Assembly (NCBI GenBank): GCA_949295115.1
Contig: CASFJU010000010.1
Span: forward strand, 1-64,000
Source: an uncultured Phascolarctobacterium sp.
GTDB lineage: Bacteria; Bacillota; Negativicutes; Acidaminococcales; Acidaminococcaceae
Reading direction: 5' to 3'
Length of the DNA: 64,000 bases
Part shown: positions 1-10,202 of the stretch, in pieces
Numbering within the stretch: position 1 is the first letter of the stretch
Layout: every line of letters starts with the position of its first letter
Program-made: the position numbers and the translations under genes
Notes under the pieces: generated by a model
What the model saw: the letters and a program-made list of their open reading frames with translations, nothing else
The model's database searches: none
What the model was told of the DNA's origin: nothing

Positions 1-1
1 C

Positions 2-31
2 TTGCCTGGCGTTAAAGGCTTGTGATATAAT
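2..31 (+). promoter_or_regulatory. Probable promoter of rpsB-tsf
   Basis: A -35 box TTGCCT (2-7) and a perfect -10 box TATAAT (26-31) are 18 bases apart and lie about 100 bases upstream of rpsB. Transcription would start near position 38 and give a leader of about 95 bases. This is a sigma-A type match by eye. Confidence 0.7.
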
Positions 32-36
32 ATTAC

Positions 37-111
37 GCGTGTAAAAATACACACGCCTGCGGATTTGCCCGCTGTCCGATTTGGTTAGGGCAGAGAAGAA
101 ACAGGCGGAGG
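37..111 (+). promoter_or_regulatory. Structured 5' leader of rpsB (candidate S2 autoregulatory RNA)
   Basis: The leader can fold as a three-way junction. An outer stem pairs 55-59 (GCCTG) with 102-106 (CAGGC) and encloses small hairpins 60-62/69-71 and 72-77/88-93 (CTGTCC/GGGCAG). A competing upstream hairpin 37-42/51-56 (GCGTGT/ACACGC) shares bases 55-56 with the outer stem, so the two folds exclude each other. Ribosomal protein S2 is known to control its own mRNA in several bacteria; that this leader does so is inference. Confidence 0.4.
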
Positions 112-132
112 AAAAAACAGGAGGAATAAAAA

Positions 133-879
133 ATGGCAATCATCTCTATGAAACAATTACTCGAAGCCGGCGTACACTTCGGTCATCAGACCCGCCGCTG
201 GAACCCGAAAATGGCTCCGTACATCTTCACCGAAAGAAACGGTATCTACATCATCGACCTGCAGAAAACCGTTAAAAAGGTAGAAGAAGCTTACAACTTT
301 ATGCGTGACGTTGCTGCAAGCGGCGAAAGCATTCTGTTCGTTGGTACCAAAAAACAGGCTCAGGAAGCTATCCGTGAAGAAGCTCTGCGCTGCAACATGT
401 TCTATGTAAACGAACGTTGGCTGGGCGGCATGATGACCAACTTCAAAACCATCCAGGGCCGTATCAAACGCCTGCGTACCCTTGAAGCTATGGAAGCTGA
501 CGGCACTTTTGACGTACTGCCGAAAAAAGAAGTTATCGGCCTGCGCCATGAAATGGAAAAACTGACCAAATACCTTGGCGGTATTAAAGATATGAAAAAA
601 CTGCCGGGCGCTCTGTTCATCATCGACCCGCGCAAAGAAAACATTGCCGTTATGGAAGCTCGCAAACTGAACATTCCTATCGTTGCAACCGTTGACACCA
701 ACTGCGACCCGGATGTTATCGACCATGTAATCCCGGCAAATGACGATGCTATCCGCGCTGTTAAACTGCTGACCGCTAAAATGGCTGACGCAGTTCTGGA
801 AGGCCGTCAGGGCATGCAAACCGAAGAAGCTGCCGAAGTTCCGGCTGAAGAAACCGCTGCTGCTGAAGACGCAGAATAA
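133..879 (+). CDS. rpsB: 30S ribosomal protein S2
   Basis: The 248-residue product is a full-length ribosomal protein S2, a late-assembling protein of the small subunit that bridges head and body and is needed for S1 binding. The N-terminus runs [20 protein letters not shown], the family signature. The C-terminal twenty or so residues form an Ala/Glu-rich acidic tail, a common variable end. The start is fixed by AGGAGG at 119-124. It is followed 27 bases later by tsf, the usual pair, and the two genes share one promoter and one terminator. Confidence 0.98.
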   Translation: MAIISMKQLLEAGVHFGHQTRRWNPKMAPYIFTERNGIYIIDLQKTVKKVEEAYNFMRDVAASGESILFVGTKKQAQEAIREEALRCNMFYVNERWLGGMMTNFKTIQGRIKRLRTLEAMEADGTFDVLPKKEVIGLRHEMEKLTKYLGGIKDMKKLPGALFIIDPRKENIAVMEARKLNIPIVATVDTNCDPDVIDHVIPANDDAIRAVKLLTAKMADAVLEGRQGMQTEEAAEVPAEETAAAEDAE

Positions 880-906
880 TTTTTAAGATTTCAGGAGGAA
901 AAATAA

Positions 907-1557
907 ATGGCTGAAATTACCGCTGCATTAGTAAAAGAATTACGTGAACGCACCGGCGCCGGCATGATGGACTGCAAAAAAGCCCTTGCCGCTACCGAAG
1001 GCGATATGGATAAAGCAATTGACTTCCTGCGTGAAAAAGGCCTTGCTGCCGCAGCTAAAAAAGCCGGCCGCATTGCTGCCGAAGGTTTGGTAGAATCCTA
1101 CATTCATGGCGGCGGCCGTATCGGCGTTTTGGTTGAAGTTAACTGCGAAACCGACTTCGTTGCCAAAACCGACGATTTCAAAAACCTCGTTAGAGATATC
1201 GCAATGCACATTGCTGCTGCAAACCCGAGCTACCTGCGCCGCGAAGAAGTTCCGACCGCAGAACTCGAACATGAAAAAATGGTTCTTTCCGAACAGGCCC
1301 GCAATGAAGGCAAACCGGAAAAAATTATTGAAAAAATGGTTTCCGGCCGTATTGAAAAATACTACAAAGAAGTTTGCCTGTTAGAGCAGCCCTTTGTTAA
1401 AGACCCGGACAAAACCATCAGCGACCTGATTACCGAATCTATTGCCAAAATCGGCGAAAACATTTCCATCCGCCGCTTCACCCGTTATCAGCTGGGCGAA
1501 GGCATTGAAAAGAAACAGGAAGATTTTGCAGCAGAAGTTATGTCTTTTGTAAAATAA
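907..1557 (+). CDS. tsf: Elongation factor Ts
   Basis: EF-Ts recycles EF-Tu by releasing GDP. The N-terminal UBA-like domain (residues 1-45, with [13 protein letters not shown]) is followed by the EF-Tu contact motif [13 protein letters not shown] near residue 80. At 216 residues it is a short version of the family (about 283 in E. coli) and seems to have one reduced core domain rather than a duplicated one. A strong RBS (AGGAGG) precedes the ATG. It is the last gene of the rpsB-tsf unit, which ends at the hairpin at 1570. Confidence 0.97.
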   Translation: MAEITAALVKELRERTGAGMMDCKKALAATEGDMDKAIDFLREKGLAAAAKKAGRIAAEGLVESYIHGGGRIGVLVEVNCETDFVAKTDDFKNLVRDIAMHIAAANPSYLRREEVPTAELEHEKMVLSEQARNEGKPEKIIEKMVSGRIEKYYKEVCLLEQPFVKDPDKTISDLITESIAKIGENISIRRFTRYQLGEGIEKKQEDFAAEVMSFVK

Positions 1558-1569
1558 TACTTGTTGAAT

Positions 1570-1602
1570 AAAGAGAGTGCTTAGGTACTCTCTTTATTTT
1601 TT
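1570..1602 (+). terminator. Rho-independent terminator after tsf
   Basis: A perfect 9-bp stem (AAAGAGAGT, 1570-1578, with ACTCTCTTT, 1587-1595) has an 8-base loop and is followed by a T-rich tail. Confidence 0.9.
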
Positions 1603-1707
1603 GCCTTTTGCAAAGTTATTATGAATTTTGGCGCCTAAAAAGAGGAAAAACAGAGTATTTGTAGAATATAGAACAAGATGTAAAAGTATGTAAATTTTAC
1701 GGTATAG

Positions 1708-2445
<738 letters not shown>

Positions 2446-2446
2446 G

Positions 2447-3010
2447 ATGGCAGAAATTAAGGAGATTTTGGAAACAACACAGACGAAAATGCACAAAACC
2501 GTTGACGTTTTGCGCGTTGACCTTGCTTCCGTGCGCGCAGGCCGCGCCAGCGTTTCGCTGCTGGACAAGGTAATGGTTGAATATTACGGTACGCCGACGC
2601 CCGTTAACCAGGTTGCCAGCGTAACCGTGCCTGAACCGCGTATGATTATCATTCAGCCTTGGGAAAAGAACCTGCTGAAAGATATTGAACGCGCTATTAT
2701 GAAATCCGATTTGGGCCTGAATCCGAACAGCGACGGCAGTGTAATTCGTTTGAACCTGCCGCAGCTGACTGAAGAAAGACGTAAAGAACTGGTTAAAACC
2801 GTACATAAAAAAGCAGAAGACGCACGCGTAAGCGTAAGAAACCTGCGCCGCGACGCCAACGACGCCGTAAAGAAAGCTGAAAAAGCTAAAGAAATTACGG
2901 AAGACGAGGCTAAAAAAGCTAATGACGATATCCAGAAAATGACCGACAAGTTCATTAAAGAAGTGGATACCGTTATGGAACACAAAGAAAAAGAGGTTAT
3001 GGAAATCTGA
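2447..3010 (+). CDS. frr: Ribosome recycling factor
   Basis: RRF, together with EF-G, splits the post-termination ribosome. The 187-residue product is the normal length and has the two-domain pattern: a long-helix domain interrupted by the small beta domain (about residues 30-105), with the conserved helix RKELVKTVHKKAEDARVSVRNLRRD. The ATG at 2447 is chosen because GGGAGGAA lies just upstream, inside the end of pyrH. An in-frame GTG 27 bases earlier lies within pyrH and is less likely. Confidence 0.97.
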   Translation: MAEIKEILETTQTKMHKTVDVLRVDLASVRAGRASVSLLDKVMVEYYGTPTPVNQVASVTVPEPRMIIIQPWEKNLLKDIERAIMKSDLGLNPNSDGSVIRLNLPQLTEERRKELVKTVHKKAEDARVSVRNLRRDANDAVKKAEKAKEITEDEAKKANDDIQKMTDKFIKEVDTVMEHKEKEVMEI

Positions 3011-3249
3011 TGGGGTTTCCTGACGTTCTGGCGCTGGAGGTTAGCGAGGCGCTGCGCATTTTAAAGCAGGCAGGCTATACCTGCGAGGTTACTGCCACCG
3101 AGCCGCCGAAATCCAAAGGCGTGCCGCAGGAGGGCAGCATTACCGAATATGTGGTTAGACAGCGCGAGCTGGATAACAATAAAGCAGAAATCATTACTGT
3201 AAGAAGATACAGGAAAGGAGGCGTACAGGATGGCTCTGAAAATCAATAA
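3010..3249 (+). CDS. Small protein of unknown function between frr and a ferredoxin
   Basis: The 79-residue basic protein starts inside the frr stop (TGATG overlap) and its last 20 bases overlap the ferredoxin start, so the three genes are translationally linked. The sequence EALRILKQAGYTCEVT followed by a Pro-rich stretch and a beta-like segment (VVRQRELDNNKAEIITVRR) loosely recalls a PASTA repeat, but the match is weak. No catalytic motif, signal peptide or membrane helix is seen. Function unknown. Confidence 0.7.
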   Translation: MGFPDVLALEVSEALRILKQAGYTCEVTATEPPKSKGVPQEGSITEYVVRQRELDNNKAEIITVRRYRKGGVQDGSENQ

Positions 3250-3400
3250 AGATGAATGTGTAGGCTGCGGCACTTGCGCTGCTACCTGCCCGGTTGGCGC
3301 AATCAAAGAAGTCGACGGCAAATATGAAATCGGCGAAGAATGCGTTGAATGCGGCGCTTGCGCAGGCGCTTGCCCGGTTGGTGCAATTTCACAACCCTGA
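3230..3400 (+). CDS. Small 2[4Fe-4S] ferredoxin
   Basis: A 56-residue low-potential bacterial ferredoxin, an electron carrier in the cytoplasm. Two clean cluster motifs are present: CVGCGTCAATCPV near residue 10 and CVECGACAGACPV near residue 38, separated by the expected pseudo-twofold repeat. ATG 3230 has GGAGG at 3217-3221. It overlaps the preceding small gene and ends just before a strong terminator, so it closes the pyrH-frr transcription unit. Confidence 0.95.
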   Translation: MALKINKDECVGCGTCAATCPVGAIKEVDGKYEIGEECVECGACAGACPVGAISQP

Positions 3401-3411
3401 TTTATTGCGTA

Positions 3412-3460
3412 GAACTGAAGTAACCTCCTCTTTTCTGGGGAGGTACCTCAGTTTTATTGC
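3412..3460 (+). terminator. Rho-independent terminator after the ferredoxin
   Basis: A long stem pairs 3412-3430 (AACTGAAGTAACCTCCTC region) with 3437-3455 (GGGGAGGTACCTCAGTT), with a few mismatches, and is followed by TTTTATT. It separates the pyrH unit from the uppS unit. Confidence 0.85.
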
Positions 3461-3481
3461 CTTTAACGGAAAGGTGATACT

Positions 3482-4261
3482 GTGTTTAATACTTTATTTA
3501 AATTTAAAACCGGCAATAAAGATATTAGTGTAGATACAACCGGCATCGACCCGGAAAAAGTTCCGCAGCATATTGCCATCATCATGGACGGCAACGGGCG
3601 CTGGGCCAAGGCGCAGGGCAAACCGCGCACCTTTGGGCATCAGGCCGGGGCGGAAACCTTAAAAAATATTGTTAAAACTGCCGATAAGATTGGCGTTAAA
3701 ATTATCAGCGCTTACGCTTTTTCTACCGAAAACTGGAAACGCCCGGTAACAGAAGTTAATTTTATTATGGAACTTTTAAGCCGCTATTTGACCAGCGAGA
3801 TTGACGAGTTTCACAAAAACAACGTGCAGGTGCGTTTTATGGGCAGCCGCGAAGGACTGCCTGAAGTTGTGCGCCAGAAAATGGAGCACGCCGAAAAGGT
3901 AACGGCAGAAAATACCGGCATTATTTTAAATTTGGCTATAAACTATGGCGGACAGGCTGAAATTCTGCATGCGGTGCAGAACATTGTCACTGACGTGCAG
4001 GGCGGTTCGCTGAAGGTTGAAGATATAGACGCTGCGCATTTTGAAAACTATCTGTATACCAAAGGTCTGCCTGCACCGGATTTATTAATCCGCCCGGGCG
4101 GTGATTTGCGCATAAGCAATTTTATGCTGTGGCAGATTGCTTACGCCGAAATTTGGACGACAGAGGTTTACTGGCCTGCTTTTACGCCCGAAATGTTTTT
4201 GGAAGCGGTAAAGGCTTACGGCGGGCGCGAACGCCGTTACGGCGGTTTGATTACTAAATAG
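3482..4261 (+). CDS. uppS: Isoprenyl (undecaprenyl diphosphate) synthase
   Basis: This cis-prenyltransferase extends farnesyl diphosphate with isopentenyl units to make the C55 lipid carrier for peptidoglycan and other wall polymers. Signature IMDGNGRWAKAQG (catalytic Asp near residue 34), the GHQAG substrate motif, and the C-terminal DLLIRPGGDLRISNFMLWQ are all present. At 259 residues the length is normal. It starts with GTG behind AAAGGTGA. It leads a long co-directional run through cdsA, dxr, rseP, ispG and proS. Confidence 0.97.
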   Translation: MFNTLFKFKTGNKDISVDTTGIDPEKVPQHIAIIMDGNGRWAKAQGKPRTFGHQAGAETLKNIVKTADKIGVKIISAYAFSTENWKRPVTEVNFIMELLSRYLTSEIDEFHKNNVQVRFMGSREGLPEVVRQKMEHAEKVTAENTGIILNLAINYGGQAEILHAVQNIVTDVQGGSLKVEDIDAAHFENYLYTKGLPAPDLLIRPGGDLRISNFMLWQIAYAEIWTTEVYWPAFTPEMFLEAVKAYGGRERRYGGLITK

Positions 4262-4275
4262 TTGGCGGTGTGGTA

Positions 4276-5169
4276 ATGTTAAAAAGAATTATAACCGGCA
4301 TTGTTGCTTTGCCGGTAGTTATATTTTTAATCCACCAGGGCGGATATTTATTTGATGCCGCCATTTTTGCGCTGGCAACGGTGGGTTTGTTTGAGTTCAG
4401 GAATATGGCGCGTGCCAACGGGCAGGACGTATACTGGCTTTCGACCGGCATGACGATGATTTGCCTGATTTATGCGGCGGCTGTGTTCCGTTACATCAGT
4501 GTGTATTCGTTTTTGCTGTTTCCGGCTATTTTAATGCTGGGCGTGATACTGGTAATGCTTGAAGGCATGGCACGCCACCACGCGGACGGCAAGTGGGCGC
4601 ATAATACGGCGCTTTCCGTAATGGCTGTGGTGTATATCGGTTTTGGCTTTGCGCATTTTATCCTGCTGCGCGACGCTTTGTATTTTACGTCGGCAGATTT
4701 GCAGGTCAGCCTGTGGGGCTTGCCGATTGACCGCGGCGAGATTTTGTTTTGGGTTATTATGCTTGGCGTTTGGGCAAGCGATACCTTTGCGTATTTTGCA
4801 GGTTCTGCCTTTGGCAAACACAAGCTCTGTCCGACCATCAGCCCCAATAAATCGGTAGAAGGCGCTGTTGCCGGTTTTATCGGCAGCGTGGCCGTAATTA
4901 TGGGCGGTTTGCATTATCTTAATGCTGCCAATGTATTCCAGGGCTCGACGCTTCTTGCGGTACTGCTGGGCGTTGGCGTGGCAATTGTTGCGCCGTTGGG
5001 TGATTTAGTAGAATCCATTTTAAAACGCAACTTCGGCGTTAAGGATTCCGGTAAAATCTTCCCCGGACACGGCGGCGTGTTGGACCGCTGCGACAGTTTG
5101 CTGTTTGCAATTCCGGTCGGCTATTATGTATTTTTGTTGAGCGTTATGGTTAACAGCTTTTTTATGTAA
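4276..5169 (+). CDS. cdsA: Phosphatidate cytidylyltransferase
   Basis: CdsA makes CDP-diacylglycerol from CTP and phosphatidic acid, the branch point of phospholipid synthesis, in the inner membrane. About eight hydrophobic segments are visible, and the C-terminal signature SPNKSVEGAVAGF plus DSGKIFPGHGGVLDRCDSL is complete. ATG 4276 is preferred over the in-frame GTG at 4270 because GGCGGTG lies at a good distance from it. It follows uppS by 14 bases. Confidence 0.96.
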   Translation: MLKRIITGIVALPVVIFLIHQGGYLFDAAIFALATVGLFEFRNMARANGQDVYWLSTGMTMICLIYAAAVFRYISVYSFLLFPAILMLGVILVMLEGMARHHADGKWAHNTALSVMAVVYIGFGFAHFILLRDALYFTSADLQVSLWGLPIDRGEILFWVIMLGVWASDTFAYFAGSAFGKHKLCPTISPNKSVEGAVAGFIGSVAVIMGGLHYLNAANVFQGSTLLAVLLGVGVAIVAPLGDLVESILKRNFGVKDSGKIFPGHGGVLDRCDSLLFAIPVGYYVFLLSVMVNSFFM

Positions 5170-5188
5170 TCCCCTTGGAGGTATGGCG

Positions 5189-6340
5189 ATGAAAAATGTA
5201 GCTGTTCTTGGCAGTACGGGTTCGATTGGCAAACAGACGCTGGATGTGGCGACTGCCAACCCCGATAAGCTGAAAATAAAAGTGTTGGCGGCGCATGTAA
5301 ACGACGCTTTGATGGAGGAGCAGATTGAACAGTTTGCCCCCGATATGGCTGTGTTGACCGATGAAAAGGCGGCGCAGCGTTTAAAAGCGCGTTACAGCGG
5401 CAAAACCAGAATACTGGCAGGCAGGGAAGGCCTGTTGGAAGCGGTTACTTACGACGGTGTCGATACGGTGCTGGCTTCCATGGTTGGTTACGCCGGGCTT
5501 TTGCCGACGCTGGAAGCCATCAGGCACGGCAAGGATATTGCCCTTGCCAACAAGGAAACTCTGGTTGCCGCAGGCAGCATTGTAATGGAAGCCGTAAAAA
5601 AATACGGTGTTTCGCTGACGCCTGTTGACAGCGAGCACAGCGCTATTTTTCAATCGCTGCAGGGCGGCAAAAAAGATGAAGTTAAACGCCTGATTATTAC
5701 TGCCAGCGGCGGTCCGTTTTTAGGCAAAACCAAAGAAGAACTTGCTGATGTAACTTTGGCGCAGTGCTTAAAGCACCCCAACTGGAGCATGGGCAGAAAG
5801 ATTACTGTGGATTCCTCCACGCTTGCCAATAAAGGGCTGGAAGTTATCGAAGCGCACTGGTTGTTTGACATGCCTTATGATAAAATAGATGTTGTCGTAC
5901 ATCCGCAAAGCATTGTGCACAGCATGGTAGAGTTTAACGACGGCTCCGTCATTGCGCAGATGGGTTTGCCGGATATGCGCCTGCCGATACAGTATGCGTT
6001 TTCCTATCCGCAGCGTTACGACAACGCTTTTGGGCAGCTTGATTTTGTTAAAGCAGGCACGCTGACATTTTTAGCGCCGGATACGGAAGCGTTCCCCGCG
6101 CTTAAAATTGCCGTTGAATGCGGCAGGCAGGGCGGCACGTTGCCGTGTGCCTTTAACGCCGCCAATGAAGAAGCGGTTTACGCCTTTTTGGACGGCAAAA
6201 TTAAATACCTTGATATAATTAAGACGATTGAACATGTTGTTGCCGGGCACAAAAATATTTTACAGCCCGAGCTGAGCGACATTGAAAATACAGACGCCGC
6301 TGCACGCGAAGCAGCGCGCGGATTTTTAAGCAGCTTGTAA
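5189..6340 (+). CDS. dxr: 1-deoxy-D-xylulose 5-phosphate reductoisomerase
   Basis: DXR converts DXP to 2-C-methyl-D-erythritol 4-phosphate with NADPH, the committed step of the MEP isoprenoid pathway. The N-terminal nucleotide-binding motif VLGSTGSIGKQTLDV and the active-site segments VDSEHSAIFQSLQG and ASGGPF are present, as is WSMGRKITVDSSTLANKGLE. ATG 5189 is chosen over ATG 5183 because GGAGGT ends at 5182. The other MEP genes in view are ispG just downstream and dxs at 58 kb. Confidence 0.97.
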   Translation: MKNVAVLGSTGSIGKQTLDVATANPDKLKIKVLAAHVNDALMEEQIEQFAPDMAVLTDEKAAQRLKARYSGKTRILAGREGLLEAVTYDGVDTVLASMVGYAGLLPTLEAIRHGKDIALANKETLVAAGSIVMEAVKKYGVSLTPVDSEHSAIFQSLQGGKKDEVKRLIITASGGPFLGKTKEELADVTLAQCLKHPNWSMGRKITVDSSTLANKGLEVIEAHWLFDMPYDKIDVVVHPQSIVHSMVEFNDGSVIAQMGLPDMRLPIQYAFSYPQRYDNAFGQLDFVKAGTLTFLAPDTEAFPALKIAVECGRQGGTLPCAFNAANEEAVYAFLDGKIKYLDIIKTIEHVVAGHKNILQPELSDIENTDAAAREAARGFLSSL

Positions 6341-6355
6341 TACAGGAGGAAGTTA

Positions 6356-7372
6356 GTGACAACTTTGCTTGCGGCCTTTTTTGTGTTCGGCGTACTGGTA
6401 ACGGTACACGAATTCGGGCACTTTATTACCGCAAAAATGACGGGCATGCGTGTCGATGAATTTGCCATCGGCTTCGGCCCGAACATTTTTCAGAAGAAAT
6501 ACGGCGAAACGCTGTACAGTTTAAGGATTATCCCGCTGGGCGGGTATAATAAAATTGCCGGCATGGAGCCGGATGAGCCTGCCGATGAGGGGGCGTTCAA
6601 GTCCAAGCCGATACCGGCGCGTATGCTGGTTATTCTGGCTGGCGTTTTGATGAATTTTATTTTGCCGGTGTTTTTATTTACCGGTATTTTTGCAGTCAAC
6701 GGGCTGGAAGTACCTGTCGATAAGCCAGTACTGGGCTACGTAATGCCGGGCAAATCTGCTGTTGAAGCCGGTTTGCAGGCGGGCGACAAAATTTTGGCAG
6801 TTGGCGGCAAGCCTGTCGCTACGTGGTCCGAAATGGTTACGGAGCTGAACACCTACGGCGAAAATGAAGTTGCGCTGACGGCAGAACGCAACGGTGTGAC
6901 GAAGGATTACACCTTAAAACCGAAATTTGATAAGGATTATGGCAAAGCGCTGGTAGGCATTTCGCCGCAGGTTGAGCATAAGGACTTCGGCATTTTTGAA
7001 TCCCTGCAAATGGGCTTTAAATATACTTATTACATTATGGTAATGATGCTGGACGGTTTGTATAAAATCGTAACCGGCGCTGCCCCGGCAGATGTTACCG
7101 GCCCTATCGGCATTGCCAAAATAGCGGGCGAGGCTGCGGAAAGCGGCTGGATGCCGCTGCTGAACCTTGTCGGGCTTTTAAGCATCAACCTTGGCATTAT
7201 CAATTTACTGCCGCTGCCGGCACTGGACGGCGGGCATTTTGTACTTTTGATTTTGGAAGCGCTGCGCGGCAAACCGTTGGGCGAAAGAGCGGCGACGATG
7301 ATTCAGAGCATCGGCGTCGGCCTGATTTTGACTTTAACCGTGTGGGCAATTTTCAGTGATATATCCAGATAA
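6356..7372 (+). CDS. rseP: Site-2 zinc metalloprotease RseP
   Basis: An integral-membrane M50 protease that cuts substrates within the membrane, such as anti-sigma factors and signal-peptide remnants. The zinc motif HEFGH lies at about residue 18 in the first transmembrane helix; a PDZ domain follows at about 115-190; the second active-site motif LLPLPALDGGH is near residue 290. The length of 338 matches single-PDZ Firmicute enzymes. Start is GTG behind AGGAGG. It sits between dxr and ispG. Confidence 0.96.
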   Translation: MTTLLAAFFVFGVLVTVHEFGHFITAKMTGMRVDEFAIGFGPNIFQKKYGETLYSLRIIPLGGYNKIAGMEPDEPADEGAFKSKPIPARMLVILAGVLMNFILPVFLFTGIFAVNGLEVPVDKPVLGYVMPGKSAVEAGLQAGDKILAVGGKPVATWSEMVTELNTYGENEVALTAERNGVTKDYTLKPKFDKDYGKALVGISPQVEHKDFGIFESLQMGFKYTYYIMVMMLDGLYKIVTGAAPADVTGPIGIAKIAGEAAESGWMPLLNLVGLLSINLGIINLLPLPALDGGHFVLLILEALRGKPLGERAATMIQSIGVGLILTLTVWAIFSDISR

Positions 7373-7384
7373 AGAGGTGGCCTG

Positions 7385-8455
7385 ATGGAACGCAGGAAAA
7401 CAAGGCAAATACAGTTGGGCAACGTAAAAATCGGCGGCGGTGCGCCCGTTGCCGTGCAGTCCATGACCAACACCAGAACGGATGACGCGGCGGCAACGCT
7501 GGCGCAGATTAACGAACTGGCGGCGGCAGGCTGTGACATTGTGCGCTGCGCCGTACCGGATATGGCAGCGGCGGAAGCGCTGAAAGAGATTTGCAAAAAC
7601 AGCCCGATACCGGTAATTGCCGATATCCATTTTGATTATAAATTGGCACTGGCGGCGGTGGAGGCAGGCATCAGCGGCTTGCGCCTGAACCCTGGCAACA
7701 TCGGCGGCGACGATAAGGTGCGTGCCGTGGTGGAAGCGGTTAAGCCGTTGAACATACCAATCCGCATTGGCGTAAATGCCGGTTCGCTGCCTAAAGATTT
7801 GCTGGAAAAATACGGGCATCCCACGCCAGAAGCGCTGGTTGAAGCGGCATGGCGGCATATTCGTATTTTGGAAAGCATGGATTATCGCAACATTAAAATA
7901 TCGCTTAAAGCGCATGACGTGCCTTTAACGATTGCCGCTTACCGTTTGCTGGCTTCGCAGTGCGATTATCCGCTGCACGTTGGCATTACGGAAGCAGGCA
8001 CTGTCAACTCCGGCATTATCAAGTCGGCTGTTGGCATTGGCACGCTGCTGGCCGAAGGCATCGGCGACACCATCCGCGTATCGCTGACGGGCAACCCGGT
8101 GGAGGAAGTTAAAACAGGCTTTGCCATTTTGAAGGCACTGGGGCTGCGTGAATACGGCCCGACTTTAATTTCGTGCCCGACCTGCGGCAGGACGAGGATA
8201 AACCTTGAAAAGCTGGCGCTGACGGTGGAAAAGAAGCTGGCGAATATTACCGAACCGATAACCGTTGCCGTTATGGGCTGCGTGGTTAACGGGCCGGGCG
8301 AAGCGCGCGAAGCCGACGTTGGCATTGCGGGCGGCATCGGCGAAGGGCTTTTGTTCCGTAAGGGCGAAATTTTGCGCAAGGTGCGCGAAGATGAAATTGT
8401 TGATGAATTATTTAAAGAAATAGACAAAATTTTGACGGAAAGGAAGAATAAATAA
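7385..8455 (+). CDS. ispG: 4-hydroxy-3-methylbut-2-enyl diphosphate synthase (GcpE)
   Basis: IspG is a [4Fe-4S] enzyme that reduces methylerythritol cyclodiphosphate to HMBPP, the penultimate MEP step. The N-terminal [17 protein letters not shown] and the cluster ligands in ISCPTCGRT (near residue 262) and [12 protein letters not shown] (near residue 299) are intact. At 356 residues it is the standard two-domain bacterial form. Its stop codon overlaps the start codon of proS by one base. Confidence 0.97.
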   Translation: MERRKTRQIQLGNVKIGGGAPVAVQSMTNTRTDDAAATLAQINELAAAGCDIVRCAVPDMAAAEALKEICKNSPIPVIADIHFDYKLALAAVEAGISGLRLNPGNIGGDDKVRAVVEAVKPLNIPIRIGVNAGSLPKDLLEKYGHPTPEALVEAAWRHIRILESMDYRNIKISLKAHDVPLTIAAYRLLASQCDYPLHVGITEAGTVNSGIIKSAVGIGTLLAEGIGDTIRVSLTGNPVEEVKTGFAILKALGLREYGPTLISCPTCGRTRINLEKLALTVEKKLANITEPITVAVMGCVVNGPGEAREADVGIAGGIGEGLLFRKGEILRKVREDEIVDELFKEIDKILTERKNK

Positions 8456-10182
8456 TGAGAGTATCCCAAATGTACGCTCCTACTTTAAGGGAAGTTCCCG
8501 CCGAAGCGGAGGTTATCAGCCATCAGCTGATGCTGCGCGCAGGCTTTATACGCAAAGCAGCCGGAGGTATTTACAGCTATCTGCCTTTGGCATGGCGCGT
8601 GCTGAAAAAAATAGAAAACATTGTGCGTGAGGAAATGGACGCTACCGGTGCGCAGGAACTTTTGATGCCGATTGTGCAGCCTGCGGAAATCTGGCAGGAA
8701 AGCGGCCGCTGGGATGTTTACGGACAGGAAATGTTTAAGCTGATGGACCGCCACGAAAGGCCGTTCAGCCTTGGCCCGACGCACGAAGAAATGGTAACCA
8801 CCCTTATCCGTCAGGACGTGCGCTCTTACAGACAGCTTCCTTTGTGTGTTTACCAGATTCAGAACAAATACCGCGATGAAAAAAGACCGCGTTTCGGCCT
8901 TCTGCGCGGGCGCGAATTTATTATGAAGGACGCTTATTCCTTTGATAAAAATGTTGAAGGCCTTGATGTTTCCTACCAGAAAATGTATGACGCTTACAGC
9001 AAGGTGTTTACGCGCTGCGGTTTGAACTTCCGCCCGGTTGAAGCAGATTCCGGCGCGATTGGCGGCAGCGGCTCGCACGAGTTTACCGTTATTGCGGGCA
9101 GCGGCGAAAACGAAATTGTTTTCTGCAGCAAATGCGATTACGCAGCCAATGTTGAAAAAGCGGAACTGAAACCGATTGCTGCGGCTGACGAAGAAGTTAA
9201 GCCGATGGAAAAGGTTGTTACCCCGGAATGCAAAACCATTGCAGCCGTTTGCGAATATCTGAAACTGCCTATCGACCATTCCGTTAAAGCTGTTGCCTAC
9301 AACAGCAATAAAGGTTTGATTTTGTGCTTTGTACGCGGCGACCACGAAGTTAACGAAATTAAAATCGTCAATACCTGCGGCGTGCTGGAAGACAGCCTGG
9401 AAATGGCAAGCGAAGAACAGCTTACCGCTGCCGGCACTGTTGGCGGTTACATGGGCCCGGTCGGCATTGACCTTACCAAAGCTACCGTTGTTGTTGACAG
9501 CACCGTTATGAACATGCACAACATCTGCTGCGGCGCTAACGAAGAAGGCTACCACTTTGTGAATGTTGACCCGAAACGTGACTTTAACGTAACCTACGTT
9601 GCCGATATCCGCATGATTCAGGAAGGCGACCCCTGCCCGCACTGCGGCGCGCCGGTTGTTAAAGCACGCGGCATTGAAGTAGGCCAGGTATTTAAGCTGT
9701 TTACCAAATACAGCGAAGCGCTGCACGCAACATTCCTTGATGAAGAAGGCAAGGAATGCCCGATGGTTATGGGCTGCTACGGCATCGGCGTAAGTCGCAC
9801 CATGGCTGCTGCTATTGAACAGAACCACGACGAAAACGGCATCATCTGGCCGGTAACCATTGCACCTTATGAAGTGCTGGTTGTGCCGATGAACGCTAAA
9901 GATAAAGAATCCTGGGATAAAGCGGAAGCCATTTACGAGGAGCTTAAAGCTGCCGGTGTGGAAACTGTTATCGACGACCGCAACGAACGCCCGGGCGTTA
10001 AATTTAAGGACGCCGACTTAATCGGTTATCCGGTAAGGGTTGTAGTTGGCCCGAAAACTCTGGCAAACGGCCAGCTGGAAGTTAAAATCCGCAAAAACGG
10101 CGAAATTAAATATCTTCCGCTGGACAGCGATTATGTAGCCGGTATTAAAAATATTCTGGCGGAGCTGGCTGTTAACGCTTAA
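8455..10182 (+). CDS. proS: Prolyl-tRNA synthetase, bacterial type
   Basis: Class II synthetase that charges tRNA-Pro. The 575-residue product has the catalytic core (motif 2 [20 protein letters not shown] near residue 145), the editing (INS) domain between motifs 2 and 3 at about residues 225-385, the [10 protein letters not shown] motif 3 region, and the C-terminal anticodon-binding domain. The INS domain marks it as the bacterial type that hydrolyses Ala-tRNA-Pro. A separate Cys-tRNA-Pro deacylase (ybaK) lies at 51 kb. Confidence 0.97.
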   Translation: MRVSQMYAPTLREVPAEAEVISHQLMLRAGFIRKAAGGIYSYLPLAWRVLKKIENIVREEMDATGAQELLMPIVQPAEIWQESGRWDVYGQEMFKLMDRHERPFSLGPTHEEMVTTLIRQDVRSYRQLPLCVYQIQNKYRDEKRPRFGLLRGREFIMKDAYSFDKNVEGLDVSYQKMYDAYSKVFTRCGLNFRPVEADSGAIGGSGSHEFTVIAGSGENEIVFCSKCDYAANVEKAELKPIAAADEEVKPMEKVVTPECKTIAAVCEYLKLPIDHSVKAVAYNSNKGLILCFVRGDHEVNEIKIVNTCGVLEDSLEMASEEQLTAAGTVGGYMGPVGIDLTKATVVVDSTVMNMHNICCGANEEGYHFVNVDPKRDFNVTYVADIRMIQEGDPCPHCGAPVVKARGIEVGQVFKLFTKYSEALHATFLDEEGKECPMVMGCYGIGVSRTMAAAIEQNHDENGIIWPVTIAPYEVLVVPMNAKDKESWDKAEAIYEELKAAGVETVIDDRNERPGVKFKDADLIGYPVRVVVGPKTLANGQLEVKIRKNGEIKYLPLDSDYVAGIKNILAELAVNA

Positions 10183-10202
10183 TTTTGTTGGAGGTGTTTC
10201 GT

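Noticed and set aside
8485..9828. A 447-codon open frame on the minus strand opposite proS
   Set aside because: It is a shadow of a highly conserved gene and its product is compositionally odd (Phe/Asn/His-rich) with no RBS.
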